From assembly GCA_937884385.1 (NCBI GenBank), contig CALGCW010000314.1:1-21799 (forward strand): DNA of 21,799 nt, read 5' to 3'. Positions 14,517 through 21,799 of this stretch are shown piece after piece. Origin of the DNA: an uncultured Clostridia bacterium (GTDB lineage Bacteria > Bacillota > Clostridia > Oscillospirales > CAG-272). Under the pieces are notes generated by a model. The model ran no database searches, was not told the origin of the DNA, and saw only the letters and a list, made by a program, of their open reading frames with translations. Each line of letters opens with the position of its first letter. Position 1 is the first letter of the stretch. The translations under genes were made by a program, and so were the position numbers.

Positions 14517-14882
14517 TGCGTATTTTCTTACGTGTCAGCTCAAAGCTGATATTTGTCACCCATTTTAACGTCTCCTCGGAGCAGGTGGCATCGAGGGAGA
14601 GGGTGAGCCAATGCTTTTTGTTCATATGGTAGGCAGGGAATACTCCATTCTCTTGCCACAGGTCATCCATTATTTCGGGAGCGCATTTGAGGTTAACAAC
14701 GTCAACATAGCCCTCTGCGTCAGGAATAATGCGCTTTTTTGGGGAATATTCATAACGAGCGCGAACCATTTTTTGTTGTCGGGATGACGGAATACCCACG
14801 CGTCAAGCTCGTCTTCAAAGGGGCAGTCGTATTTGATCCCGTAGTGATCATCAATATATGCTGCAAATTCTTCTCTTGTCAT
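14494..14882 (-). pseudogene. YjbR/MmcQ-family protein, frameshifted at an A6 run
   Basis: Two minus-strand frames together give one typical YjbR/MmcQ (CyaY-like fold) protein. The first frame starts at the ATG 14880-14882 (GGTGAGG 6 bases upstream) and reads MTREEFAAYI through FRHPDNKKWFALVMNIPQK. The second resumes KKRIIPDAEGYVDVVNLKCA and continues through FPAYHMNKKHWLTLSLD to the stop at 14494. The switch occurs in the run of six A (plus-strand T6 at 14735-14740). One extra A would restore a continuous frame of about 130 residues, the normal family length. Both halves are well conserved, so the lesion is recent, a sequencing or assembly error, or a slippage site. The family is DNA-binding-like or of unknown function. 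Confidence 0.85.
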
Positions 14883-14915
14883 TTTGTACCTCACCGTATT
14901 TTTGCTTTCACAAAT

Positions 14916-14944
14916 ACTATATCACATTTGCAGCATTTTTGCAA
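14916..14944 (-). promoter_or_regulatory. SigA-type promoter of the YjbR gene
   Basis: On the minus strand, TTGCAA (14939-14944), a 17-base spacer and TATAGT (14916-14921), about 34 bases upstream of the ATG at 14882. Confidence 0.7.
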
Positions 14945-14950
14945 TTGTTA

Positions 14951-14979
14951 TTGCAATTTTATTACTAAAGTGATATAAT
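14951..14979 (+). promoter_or_regulatory. SigA-type promoter of the flavin reductase operon
   Basis: TTGCAA (14951-14956), a 17-base spacer and a perfect TATAAT (14974-14979). The -35 box is only 6 bases from the oppositely oriented TTGCAA of the YjbR promoter, so polymerases or regulators bound here would interfere with each other. Confidence 0.82.
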
Positions 14980-15008
14980 TATTGCAAGAAAAAACGGAGG
15001 TGCTGAAA

Positions 15009-15566
15009 ATGAGAAAGAATTTTGGTAAAAAAACTTGGCTTTATCCAATGCCCGTGCTTATCGTTGGTACGTATGACGAAAACGGCAGACCCAACGCGAT
15101 GAATGCGGCTTGGGGCGGAATATATGACACAAATCAGGTTATGCTTTGCCTTGCACACGAGCATAAAACAACTGAAAATATTAAGAAAACGGGCGCGTTT
15201 ACAGTCAGCTTTGCTACCGCCAAAACAGTTGCGGAATGTGATTATATTGGTATTGTATCGGCAAACGACGTTCCCGATAAATTCGAGCGCGCAGGCTTCC
15301 ATCACGTAAGGAGCAATTTTGTCAATGCCCCCATTATTGCGGAGCTTCCTATGACGGTTGAATGTGAGCTTATAAAGTTCAACGAGGACGGAATTTGCAT
15401 TGGCGAGATAGTTAACGTGAGCGCGAAGGAAGAGATCCTCAATGAAAAGGGAATGATCGACGCAAAGAAGCTCGACCCCATCTGCTACGATAGCTCAACT
15501 CACGTTTATTGGACTTTAGGAGAGGCCGCAGGACACGCATTCTCGGATGGGAAGAAGATAAAATAA
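15009..15566 (+). CDS. Flavin reductase-like FMN-binding protein (flavoredoxin family)
   Basis: A 185-residue protein of the flavin-reductase-like split-barrel family: KTWLYPMPVLIVGTYDENGRPNAM at the N-terminal half (kept by the family for FMN binding), AAWGGIYDT, the HKTTENIKKTGAFTVSF helix-strand, and VECELIKF. These proteins bind FMN and pass electrons between NAD(P)H or ferredoxin-type donors and acceptors in anaerobes. The ATG at 15009 was chosen because CGGAGG lies 8 bases before it. It is the first gene of a coupled trio: its TAA overlaps the ATG of the next gene by one base (TAATG). It has no signal peptide, so it is cytoplasmic. Confidence 0.9.
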   Translation: MRKNFGKKTWLYPMPVLIVGTYDENGRPNAMNAAWGGIYDTNQVMLCLAHEHKTTENIKKTGAFTVSFATAKTVAECDYIGIVSANDVPDKFERAGFHHVRSNFVNAPIIAELPMTVECELIKFNEDGICIGEIVNVSAKEEILNEKGMIDAKKLDPICYDSSTHVYWTLGEAAGHAFSDGKKIK

Positions 15567-16831
15567 TGAAACAAAAAATAAAAAGCATTTTGGAAGCTTT
15601 TTTAAAAGAGAATAGTATAACGCTTGATTTATCCTATGATATGCCCGAAGGTTATGAAACGGCATTTGGAACTTTTGATGTTACAAAGAATACGCTGTTT
15701 CTGAATGGGAATCTTCTTGAAGAATCTCCCGAATACGAGGTGCTTTTTTACTTGTTTCACGAGCTGCGTCACGCAATGCAATACCTGTGCCCGTATTTGT
15801 TCAATGAGCAAATACAAGAGAGCAGATTTTACGTTGTACTGTATAACGGAACCTGCTTCAAGCTTATAGGAAACGAGTGGAAAGAGTGTAAATTGGACGG
15901 CAGTGAAGGGTACTTTACCTGTGCATATATGAGTTTGCCGTATGAGATGGATGCAAACTTCTTTGCATACGAAAGGGTAAGAGAAATATGCGGTGATACG
16001 GTGGAACTTAAAGAGCTTTATGGGTTTTGGATGCCTGAAGAAAGATGCGATTATGATGAACACAAAAAACTGTTTTGTCGTATAGATAGCAAATTGATAA
16101 AAGAAGAAAAAACGGTTATAAACTGTATATGGGAACATAACGGCACTGACACTTTACTGTATGCGGTAGATTATATCGGAGCATATACTCGTGGCGAAAG
16201 TCTTGATATTGCAATAGAAAAAATGCCTGCAGAAATAGTATCTTACCTCAAATGGTGTGGCGAAAACGCTTCCAATGATTTTGAAATTGTCATAACCGGT
16301 GAGAAAGTGTCTGACCTCAATATTAAAGATGCCGATTCTGATGTTCTTTTTGAAAGTGAAAAAGCTCCCCTAACCCTTGATCAATACGAAAAACTAAAAG
16401 CTCTTGCTTTGAAATCCGCAAAGGATTTTCTTGCTTTATATGAGTCTATTCCCGATAAAATAGCAACAGCCATGCCCGCGAGAAAGACCTTTTATGGAAA
16501 CGTTCCTCGTTCTGCTGACGAGATGTACGAGCATACTAAAAATGTAAATGAATACTATTTTACAGAAATAGATGTTCATGCCAATAACAACGGCAGTATT
16601 TATGAGTGTAGAAAACGCGCTTTTGAACAACTTGAAGCAACGGCAGATTATCTTAATAATGCAGTTATTGAAGGTAGCTATGGCGAATATTGGTCGCTTC
16701 GCAAGGTGTTTCGCCGATTTATTTGGCACGACCGAATTCACGCCAAAGCTATGTATCGAATGGCTGTCAAAGTGTTCGGTGAGGCAAAAGCTGCAAACCC
16801 GTTTTGCTTTAGAATTGGAGATAACAAATGA
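15566..16831 (+). CDS. HExxH zinc-peptidase-like domain fused to a DinB-like domain
   Basis: A 421-residue two-part protein. The N-terminal part (about 1-140) looks like a small gluzincin: FYLFHELRHAMQ gives HELRH at 65-69 (His65, Glu66, His69), and LPYEMDANFFAYE supplies Glu127 as third zinc ligand. A middle region (about 180-290) has no motif I know. The C-terminal part (about 290-415) resembles DinB-like four-helix bundles: EMYEHTKNVNEYYF (His323) and RRFIWHDRIHAKAMYRMA (His388, His392) would give the usual metal-binding triad. DinB-like proteins include thiol-dependent metal enzymes and stress proteins. The ATG at 15566 overlaps the flavin reductase stop; there is only a weak ribosome binding site, so coupling is likely. 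Sampled 60-base stretches are 27-42% GC, well below neighbouring genes. Confidence 0.8.
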   Translation: MKQKIKSILEAFLKENSITLDLSYDMPEGYETAFGTFDVTKNTLFLNGNLLEESPEYEVLFYLFHELRHAMQYLCPYLFNEQIQESRFYVVLYNGTCFKLIGNEWKECKLDGSEGYFTCAYMSLPYEMDANFFAYERVREICGDTVELKELYGFWMPEERCDYDEHKKLFCRIDSKLIKEEKTVINCIWEHNGTDTLLYAVDYIGAYTRGESLDIAIEKMPAEIVSYLKWCGENASNDFEIVITGEKVSDLNIKDADSDVLFESEKAPLTLDQYEKLKALALKSAKDFLALYESIPDKIATAMPARKTFYGNVPRSADEMYEHTKNVNEYYFTEIDVHANNNGSIYECRKRAFEQLEATADYLNNAVIEGSYGEYWSLRKVFRRFIWHDRIHAKAMYRMAVKVFGEAKAANPFCFRIGDNK

Positions 16832-17466
16832 AAATACTGATTGGTACAACGAACCCATCTAAGATCCCGAGATTTGAGGGATTTTTGACAGGGTGTGACG
16901 TTGAGTTTTATACGCTTAATGACTTAAAAATAGTCGGTGAGCCCGAGGAAGTGGGCAAAAATCCCAAAGAAAATGCAGAGATAAAGGCGCGTTATTACGG
17001 TCAGTTTTTTGACCGTGTTATCTGCAACGATTCGGGGCTTTATTTCGTTTGCTTGCCGCTTGATGACCCGCGTCAGCCCGGACTTCATGTCAGGACTCCG
17101 CAGGGCAGAGAAAGAATGAGCGACGAGGAAAGCATAGAGTATTATTCATCCCTCGTTCACGAGCTTGGCGGCAAGGTGCTTGCTTACTATATGGACGGCA
17201 TTGCCGTATACAATCAAGGAAAGGTCTATACCTTTATGGAAACGGGTGAAGCAAATCGCGCAAGCGCATTTTATATGGTCGACACCCCTTCACCAAAAAG
17301 GCAGCCAGGCTGGCCGCTTAATTCGCTGTCGATAAACCGAAATACACTCGATTATTTCGTCGACGGTGGAAATAACAAGTACGATCCTGTCAGAGAAGAT
17401 ATTATGATCGGTGAATACCGCAAAAGAGTTATTGAGTTTCTCAAAAAGTCACTTGGATTAGAATAA
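16828..17466 (+). CDS. HAM1/RdgB-like non-canonical purine NTP pyrophosphatase
   Basis: A 212-residue protein with the HAM1 fold signature: IGTTNPSKIPRFEGFL at the N-terminus (nucleotide-binding Thr/Asn and Lys12), KENAEIKARYY (47-57), and NDSGLYF with the likely catalytic Asp68. QPGLHVR stands at the place of the usual PGVYSARY, and MDGIAVYN follows later. The family hydrolyses dITP, ITP and XTP to monophosphates, cleaning damaged nucleotides from the pool. The sequence is divergent from standard RdgB, so substrate preference could differ. The ATG overlaps the preceding stop in ATGA (4 bases), making it translationally coupled to the peptidase-DinB gene. A terminator follows the stop. Confidence 0.87.
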   Translation: MKILIGTTNPSKIPRFEGFLTGCDVEFYTLNDLKIVGEPEEVGKNPKENAEIKARYYGQFFDRVICNDSGLYFVCLPLDDPRQPGLHVRTPQGRERMSDEESIEYYSSLVHELGGKVLAYYMDGIAVYNQGKVYTFMETGEANRASAFYMVDTPSPKRQPGWPLNSLSINRNTLDYFVDGGNNKYDPVREDIMIGEYRKRVIEFLKKSLGLE

Positions 17467-17493
17467 AAAATGCTCCCAGATGGGAGCATTTTT
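17466..17493. terminator. Bidirectional terminator between the NTPase and GH2 genes
   Basis: TGCTCCCA (17471-17478) and TGGGAGCA (17481-17488), flanked by A6 and T5 runs, end the flavin reductase operon on the plus strand and the GH2 gene on the minus strand. Confidence 0.92.
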
Positions 17494-17496
17494 CTT

Positions 17497-19884
17497 TTAT
17501 TTAATTTCGAAATCAAGCTTGATGTCCTTTGTCTGAGGGCAGGAGATGGTGACCTTAGCCGTTCCTTTTTCTCCCGTTGTTCTGAGATAGAATCCCGCAG
17601 AACCGCCGCGAAGGCTCGTCATATCGGGTCCGATTATCTCAAGCGGGCCTCTTACTCTGATCCTGAGAGGCTCAGAGCTGAATGGAAGAAGATTTCCGTT
17701 CTCGTCAACTGCGCGCACTCTTATCGATGCAACGTCATACGAGCTCTTTTCCGTAAGAACGTTGCTTGAAACGTCGAATTCAAGGTGCATTTCGTTCATA
17801 GGAGTCCTTGTGACGGTCTTAACTACCTTACCGCCCTTTATCGCGTCAAAGCGATAGACCGTGCTTCTGCCGCCCCAGTCACCAACGTATTTGGTGTAAA
17901 GCTCAACTATTCTCTTGATACTCAAGCCGTAGATGAACATACATTTGAATGCCATTCTGCCAAGCTTGGGCGTGATCTTCGTATATCCGTTCTTACCGAT
18001 ATAGTTGAGGGCGTTCGCGACGTAGCGTGCCTTGCCTTTAGGCATATTCTCCTCGCTCTCAAGTAGATCGCCGATATAGTCGTCAATGAGTATAGGGCTC
18101 TTTAGCATAAAGGGAAAGTGATCGTTTTTGGGCAGGTATTCTTTTATGAATTTATCGTTTTTATACATTCTTACACTGTCTGCGTTGGTAAAGATCCAGA
18201 CGTTGCCCTTGATGCACGCGGGGTGCTCGCCGATATCCATACTTGAGCTTACCTCAAGAACGGGTTCAAGCTCCTCATTTTGGGACATATAGACAGCCGC
18301 AGCAAGCTTTCTGTTTCTGAACATATCCGAAACACCGTGATAGCAGATGCGGTCTCCGCTTCCAAAATCCTTGTGCGTATTGTAATCAAAGAAGCACCAG
18401 GAGAAGCTTCCGCAGATATCGGGGTGCGATGCGACGTCATTGAGTACTCGTGCGTGGCGCATTGCGTGCTCAAGTCGGTGCTCCTCACAGTCAAAGCTCT
18501 TGGTGGGGAACATATGACCGTTATTCTCGGTGATAAAATAAGGCTTGCTCATATCGCTCGTCACCTTTTTCTTGGGGTAGCAGCCGGGTGCTACGCCATC
18601 GTGACGAAATTCATTGAAGGTGTAAACGTCCTCAAGAAGCTCGCTCTTCTTGATATTTCTCACTCCGCCCGTTGATCTCGTTGGGTCGAGCCTGTGTGCA
18701 AGCTCGTTTGTACGGACGTAGAGATCGTGATCGTCCTGTGACTCGTTTATGCGAACGCCCCATATCATAATTGACGGGTGATTTCTGTATTGAAGTATCA
18801 TTTCCTCGACATTCTTGACGGCTTGATCCTTCCAAGCCTCGTCTCCTATATGCTGCCAGCCGGGGATCTCTGTGAAAACGAGCAGACCGAGTCTGTCACA
18901 TTCGTCAATGAAATAATGAGATTGAGGATAATGAGAGGTTCTTACCGCATTAACACCGATCTCTTTTTTAAGGATTCGTGCATCCTCTCTTTGCATTGAC
19001 TCAGGCATAGCGTAGCCGACATAGGGGTAGCTTTGATGGCGGTTAAGTCCGCGAAGCTGTATCCTTCTGCCGTTGAGGTAGAAGCCCTCGTTTTTGAATT
19101 CCATTTTTCTGAAGCCTGCCGTTGTCACGTGCTTGTCAATGATCCTGTCACCTATACAGATCGCTGTTTCGATCTCGTAAAGGCTCGGAGAGGTAGTGTT
19201 CCAAAGCTTTACGTCTTTAACGAAGCCGTTGATGGAAAAGACGTTGTTATAGACACCCTTTTTATCTATCTGTACCGTCTCATTGTCTGTTCCGTCCTCG
19301 ATAAGACGGGCAGATTGAACGATATACATTCCCTCGGGAATCTCACCGTCAACAGTAATATCACTTACGATCTTTCCGGTGATCTCGGGCTTAACGAAAA
19401 CGTCGGAGATAAAGGTGCTCTCCTTGACGTCGATATATACATCGCGGTAGATTCCTCCAAAGGTCATATAGTCAATTACGTTTCCAAATGGGGGAATGTT
19501 AAGCGTTTCTCTGGAATCAAGACGCACCACAAGAAGGTTGTCCTCACCGAGGCGAAGCTTGCCCGTGAGTTCAACTGAAAAGGCAGTATAGCCGGAGTAG
19601 TGCTCACCGACCTTCTCTCCGTTGAGGAAGACCTCTGCATAATGCGCCGCGCCCTCAAAGGTGATGATAATACGCTTTTGCTCCCAATCTGCGGGAGCTG
19701 ATATGACTCTCCGATAAGTACTTATCATCTGATATTCGTCTTCAGAGAAATAGTTGAATGGAAGCTCCTTTAGCGTATGAGGTATGCGTACTTCGACGAG
19801 CTCCTTGTCAAGTGTGCCATACAGATAGTCTTCTTTAAATGTCTTCGCAAAAAGCCATTGATCGTTGATGTATATTCTGCTCAT
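17497..19884 (-). CDS. Glycoside hydrolase family 2 (beta-galactosidase/beta-glucuronidase-like)
   Basis: A 795-residue cytoplasmic GH2 enzyme. It has an N-terminal jelly-roll sugar-binding domain (about 1-155: HYAEVFLNGEKVGEHYSGYTAF, FGGIYRDVYI), an immunoglobulin-like domain (about 156-258), then a TIM barrel (about 260-530: QLRGLNRHQSYPYVGYAMPE, NAVRTSHYPQSHYFID). The general acid/base is Glu381 in WGVRINES. The nucleophile is probably Glu453 in FITENNGH. C-terminal beta domains follow (from about 540). GH2 members retain beta-galactosidase, glucuronidase, mannosidase or related activity; specificity is not readable here. GGGGAGG lies 5 bases upstream of the ATG. The gene has its own promoter and no transporter beside it in this window. 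Confidence 0.94.
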   Translation of the reverse strand: MSRIYINDQWLFAKTFKEDYLYGTLDKELVEVRIPHTLKELPFNYFSEDEYQMISTYRRVISAPADWEQKRIIITFEGAAHYAEVFLNGEKVGEHYSGYTAFSVELTGKLRLGEDNLLVVRLDSRETLNIPPFGNVIDYMTFGGIYRDVYIDVKESTFISDVFVKPEITGKIVSDITVDGEIPEGMYIVQSARLIEDGTDNETVQIDKKGVYNNVFSINGFVKDVKLWNTTSPSLYEIETAICIGDRIIDKHVTTAGFRKMEFKNEGFYLNGRRIQLRGLNRHQSYPYVGYAMPESMQREDARILKKEIGVNAVRTSHYPQSHYFIDECDRLGLLVFTEIPGWQHIGDEAWKDQAVKNVEEMILQYRNHPSIMIWGVRINESQDDHDLYVRTNELAHRLDPTRSTGGVRNIKKSELLEDVYTFNEFRHDGVAPGCYPKKKVTSDMSKPYFITENNGHMFPTKSFDCEEHRLEHAMRHARVLNDVASHPDICGSFSWCFFDYNTHKDFGSGDRICYHGVSDMFRNRKLAAAVYMSQNEELEPVLEVSSSMDIGEHPACIKGNVWIFTNADSVRMYKNDKFIKEYLPKNDHFPFMLKSPILIDDYIGDLLESEENMPKGKARYVANALNYIGKNGYTKITPKLGRMAFKCMFIYGLSIKRIVELYTKYVGDWGGRSTVYRFDAIKGGKVVKTVTRTPMNEMHLEFDVSSNVLTEKSSYDVASIRVRAVDENGNLLPFSSEPLRIRVRGPLEIIGPDMTSLRGGSAGFYLRTTGEKGTAKVTISCPQTKDIKLDFEIK

Positions 19885-19916
19885 ATTATCCTCCCCAAAA
19901 GAGATTTTATATGATC

Positions 19917-19945
19917 ATTATACCATTTCTCTCTATAAAAATCAA
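19917..19945 (-). promoter_or_regulatory. SigA-type promoter of the GH2 gene
   Basis: On the minus strand, TTGATT (19940-19945), a 17-base spacer and a perfect TATAAT (19917-19922). No clear operator or cre-like site was seen around it. Confidence 0.78.
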
Positions 19946-19964
19946 GAGAAAACGTTATATTATT

Positions 19965-19998
19965 AAAAAAAGGTCGAAGCTGCTGCCTCGACCTTTTT
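19965..19998. terminator. Terminator of the DUF6514-like gene
   Basis: AAAAAGGTCGA and TCGACCTTTTT form a stem (arms about 19967-19977 and 19988-19998) around a 10-base loop, with T-runs in both directions. It lies 5 bases past the stop of the small minus-strand gene and separates it from the GH2 promoter. Confidence 0.85.
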
Positions 19999-20002
19999 AT
20001 GC

Positions 20003-20248
20003 CTATACGTTTAAGGCTTGCTTTGAAAAATCGTGAAGTATATCTGAAAGAGAAAACGGCGGTGTTTCACTTTCCGCAATTTGCAGAAAGAGCTCATTTG
20101 CCCTTTGCGCACAAGCGCAAATACTGGCACAATAGAAATCATCCTTGCTTTGAGCTAAGATCAAATAGTATCCTGTGTAGAAATTCGTGCGAAACAGCTT
20201 ATATGTGTATTCGCCGTTCTGTATTTTAGTGAGTAATGTGAAATCCAT
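20003..20248 (-). CDS. DUF6514-like small protein
   Basis: An 81-residue cytoplasmic protein starting MDFTLLTKI. The pattern fits the clostridial DUF6514 family, whose function is unknown: YTYKLFRTNFYTGYYLILAQS, a middle region, a helix (ANELFLQIAES), then PPFSLSDILHDFSKQAL. The ATG at 20246-20248 was chosen because AAAGGAG lies 8 bases upstream; a longer reading upstream would include that ribosome binding site. It is flanked by terminators on both sides, so it is monocistronic. I saw no convincing -35 box. The family assignment is from overall pattern and should be checked by profile search. Confidence 0.7.
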   Translation of the reverse strand: MDFTLLTKIQNGEYTYKLFRTNFYTGYYLILAQSKDDFYCASICACAQRANELFLQIAESETPPFSLSDILHDFSKQALNV

Positions 20249-20346
20249 ATGTAACGCTCCTTTCTTAAGCATATGATAACACAAAAGCTCTGTCGAAAAT
20301 TATTTGTTTTTGTTCATATTTCGTTAAAAAATACGCAAGCTTCGAC

Positions 20347-20375
20347 AAAAAAACAACGCCGAGATTTACTCGGCG
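20347..20375 (-). terminator. Terminator of the minus-strand fusion gene
   Basis: CGCCGAG (20357-20363) and CTCGGCG (20369-20375) enclose a 5-base loop. On the minus strand the stem is followed by TTG and a T7 run (20347-20353). It starts 14 bases after the stop codon at 20390. Confidence 0.88.
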
Positions 20376-20389
20376 CTGAGAGTATTTAT

Positions 20390-21799
20390 TCAGCCTGTAA
20401 GCGTATTTGTGACGGTAAGAATGCAAGCAATTATTGCCATAATAATACCGCCAATGTATGGATTCTTCGTTTTCTTGTAGATAACGTGGGAAATAAGCAC
20501 GCTGACGGGAAGAATGATCACAATCGGGAAGAGCCAAATGCCCATAATGCCTGTTAGCGGGTCGAGAACCATCTTGCCACTGATGAAAAAGGTCGTATAC
20601 TGAACGATTATCATAAAAAGTGGACCTACAGCTGAGAATAACATTTGTAAGGCAACACTCGTCCATTTTTTCTTGCCCATTTCGGTATAGTTGTAGCAGT
20701 TTCCTGCAACGCTGAGAGCTATATAATAAACGAGCCAGAGAGGTAAGAAGCAGAGGATCTTCGGAATATGGTCTGCATCAAACGCGCGGATCGTTGCGAA
20801 GCACCAGAGTCTGAAATCGGTAAGGAAGATGTAGTCGGAAATGAACACGAGTGCAAACGATGCGCCAACTACCGCGAGTGCAAGCACTACGGAGCGAAGA
20901 AGCATATTCTTTTCGATCTTGACGCCTCTTTCAACCTTGTCGATGGGGAATTTTTTATTGTTGCCTTTGATGGTGCCCAAGGTTAACAGTCCGCAAAGGA
21001 GCGACCACATACCGATAGCAAGAGAGCCGCCCTGGTTCCATATACCGATGAACATAGAACCGACAAATCCTAAGATAAAGCCGATGAAATAGAAGGGAAC
21101 ACTTAAGATGCTGCTCCAAATGTTTTTCTTCCAATATCTCTTTTTCGCAGGAGCTTCAAGAGATGGCCAAGCCTCGACTTCACCCTCTGCCTTAAGAGGA
21201 GCAAAATATGGAATTTCAAGAAGCGCGATGGCGGCACAGGCGATGAACATAAAGAAGCCTACGACGCCCAACGCATTAAAGAAAGCCTTGAATTGCCAGA
21301 TCTGATTATTATGTGCAAGGTCAGCGGGAGCATCAAGCGCTTTGTCAAAAAACTCAACGCTGAAGGCGACTACGGACGCAGAAAAATGTGCCCAAGGATG
21401 GGTTATGGCAGGATTGTAGATAGCGCGGATGGATTCAACTCCGTCAATCTCCTGTGTATAGAAGGTATCGGCACTTCTCTTATCCAAGCCCGAAGGATCA
21501 ACGCCAAAGTGAAGGAAGGATTGAGCCGTCACCTGATTTATGTATTCTCTCGGAGCTTTTTCGTCTACTCTGTGGAAGAACTCGTCGTATTGGCAGGCTA
21601 CTATTGCCGCATCGCGCGAGCCGAACTGGTTGTAAAGGTTGCCGTTTTCGTCTTCCGCCGCCATAATCATGCCTTGCGATTCGATACCGCAAATTTTTCT
21701 CGGCGCAAGGTTGGTAACGAATACCACCTTCTTACCTACCATTTCTTCAGGCGTATAGTATTGTGATATTCCACTAACGACAGTTCTTTGTTCTTCACC
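20390..21799 (-). CDS. MetRS C-terminal tRNA-binding domain joined in frame to a truncated alpha/beta hydrolase with about eight membrane helices (5' end beyond window)
   Basis: The frame is open to the window edge. From 21799 it reads QRTVVSGISQYYTPEEMVGKK, then VTNLAPRKICGIESQGMIMAAED, which is the tRNA-binding OB domain at the end of methionyl-tRNA synthetase (MetG). At about 21635, after ENGNL, the similarity stops. The chain continues GSRDAAIVACQYDEFFHRVD and RAIYNPAITHPWAHFS, the acid (Asp44 or Asp53, counted from the Met at 21742) and His (115 or 119) end of an alpha/beta hydrolase. Its nucleophile half is missing. About eight membrane helices follow between residues 150 and 446. A normal MetRS would end soon after LAAED. 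This could be a genomic deletion joining metG to a neighbouring gene, or an assembly join. A terminator follows the stop. Confidence 0.75.
   Translation of the reverse strand, partial: GEEQRTVVSGISQYYTPEEMVGKKVVFVTNLAPRKICGIESQGMIMAAEDENGNLYNQFGSRDAAIVACQYDEFFHRVDEKAPREYINQVTAQSFLHFGVDPSGLDKRSADTFYTQEIDGVESIRAIYNPAITHPWAHFSASVVAFSVEFFDKALDAPADLAHNNQIWQFKAFFNALGVVGFFMFIACAAIALLEIPYFAPLKAEGEVEAWPSLEAPAKKRYWKKNIWSSILSVPFYFIGFILGFVGSMFIGIWNQGGSLAIGMWSLLCGLLTLGTIKGNNKKFPIDKVERGVKIEKNMLLRSVVLALAVVGASFALVFISDYIFLTDFRLWCFATIRAFDADHIPKILCFLPLWLVYYIALSVAGNCYNYTEMGKKKWTSVALQMLFSAVGPLFMIIVQYTTFFISGKMVLDPLTGIMGIWLFPIVIILPVSVLISHVIYKKTKNPYIGGIIMAIIACILTVTNTLTG

Overview
The window looks like chromosomal DNA of a Gram-positive clostridial bacterium (Clostridia, probably an uncultured gut or anaerobic lineage). 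The evidence is strong AGGAGG-type ribosome binding sites, SigA-type promoters with 17-base spacers, lipoprotein signal peptides, an ECF-transporter S component, LiaF-like and PspC envelope proteins, a TetM-like GTPase and a DUF6514-like protein. Base composition is moderate to AT-rich, judged by eye. No tRNA, rRNA, insertion sequence, phage gene or CRISPR array was seen.

Layout from left to right. (1) The 3' part of a family 3 glycoside hydrolase gene (1-1785), then a terminator. (2) A promoter and a cobalamin riboswitch with a transcriptional terminator controlling a two-gene unit: a transcobalamin-like DUF4430 lipoprotein and an ECF-type membrane S component. Together they suggest a B12-uptake module. 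(3) On the minus strand, a TetM/EF-G-like GTPase with a C-terminal YacP/Rae1-type NYN ribonuclease domain (3110-5692). (4) Divergent from it, an overlapping three-gene operon: LiaF-like membrane protein, LiaG-like DUF4097 protein and YgjP/DUF45 metallopeptidase (5868-7901). (5) On the minus strand, a secreted and membrane-anchored endonuclease I with three 31-residue Cys-rich repeats, plus a small lipoprotein (7939-10422). (6) Divergent from those, a six-gene operon (10671-14481): alpha/beta hydrolase, rhodanese lipoprotein, PspC, UPF0316/DUF2179 protein, HSL-type esterase, and a membrane-tethered alpha/beta hydrolase. (7) On the minus strand, a YjbR/MmcQ gene broken by a frameshift at an A6 run. 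(8) Divergent from it, a translationally coupled trio (15009-17466): flavin reductase-like protein, a HExxH-peptidase/DinB-like fusion, and a HAM1/RdgB-like NTP pyrophosphatase. (9) On the minus strand, a cytoplasmic GH2 glycosidase, a DUF6514-like small protein, and an open frame running off the right edge that joins the MetRS C-terminal tRNA-binding domain to a truncated alpha/beta-hydrolase/polytopic membrane protein.

The transcription architecture is tidy. Nearly every convergent gene pair shares a bidirectional hairpin terminator. The divergent pairs have back-to-back promoters, and at two of these regions all four -35 boxes are the palindrome TTGCAA. The only stretch over 300 bases without a gene is 1786-2161, which is filled by terminator, promoter, riboswitch and attenuator. 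The most interesting items are the B12-riboswitch DUF4430/ECF-S pair, the ribosomal-protection GTPase/Rae1-like nuclease fusion, the metallopeptidase-DinB fusion in its coupled operon, and the MetRS-tail/hydrolase-tail fusion, which may be real or an assembly join.
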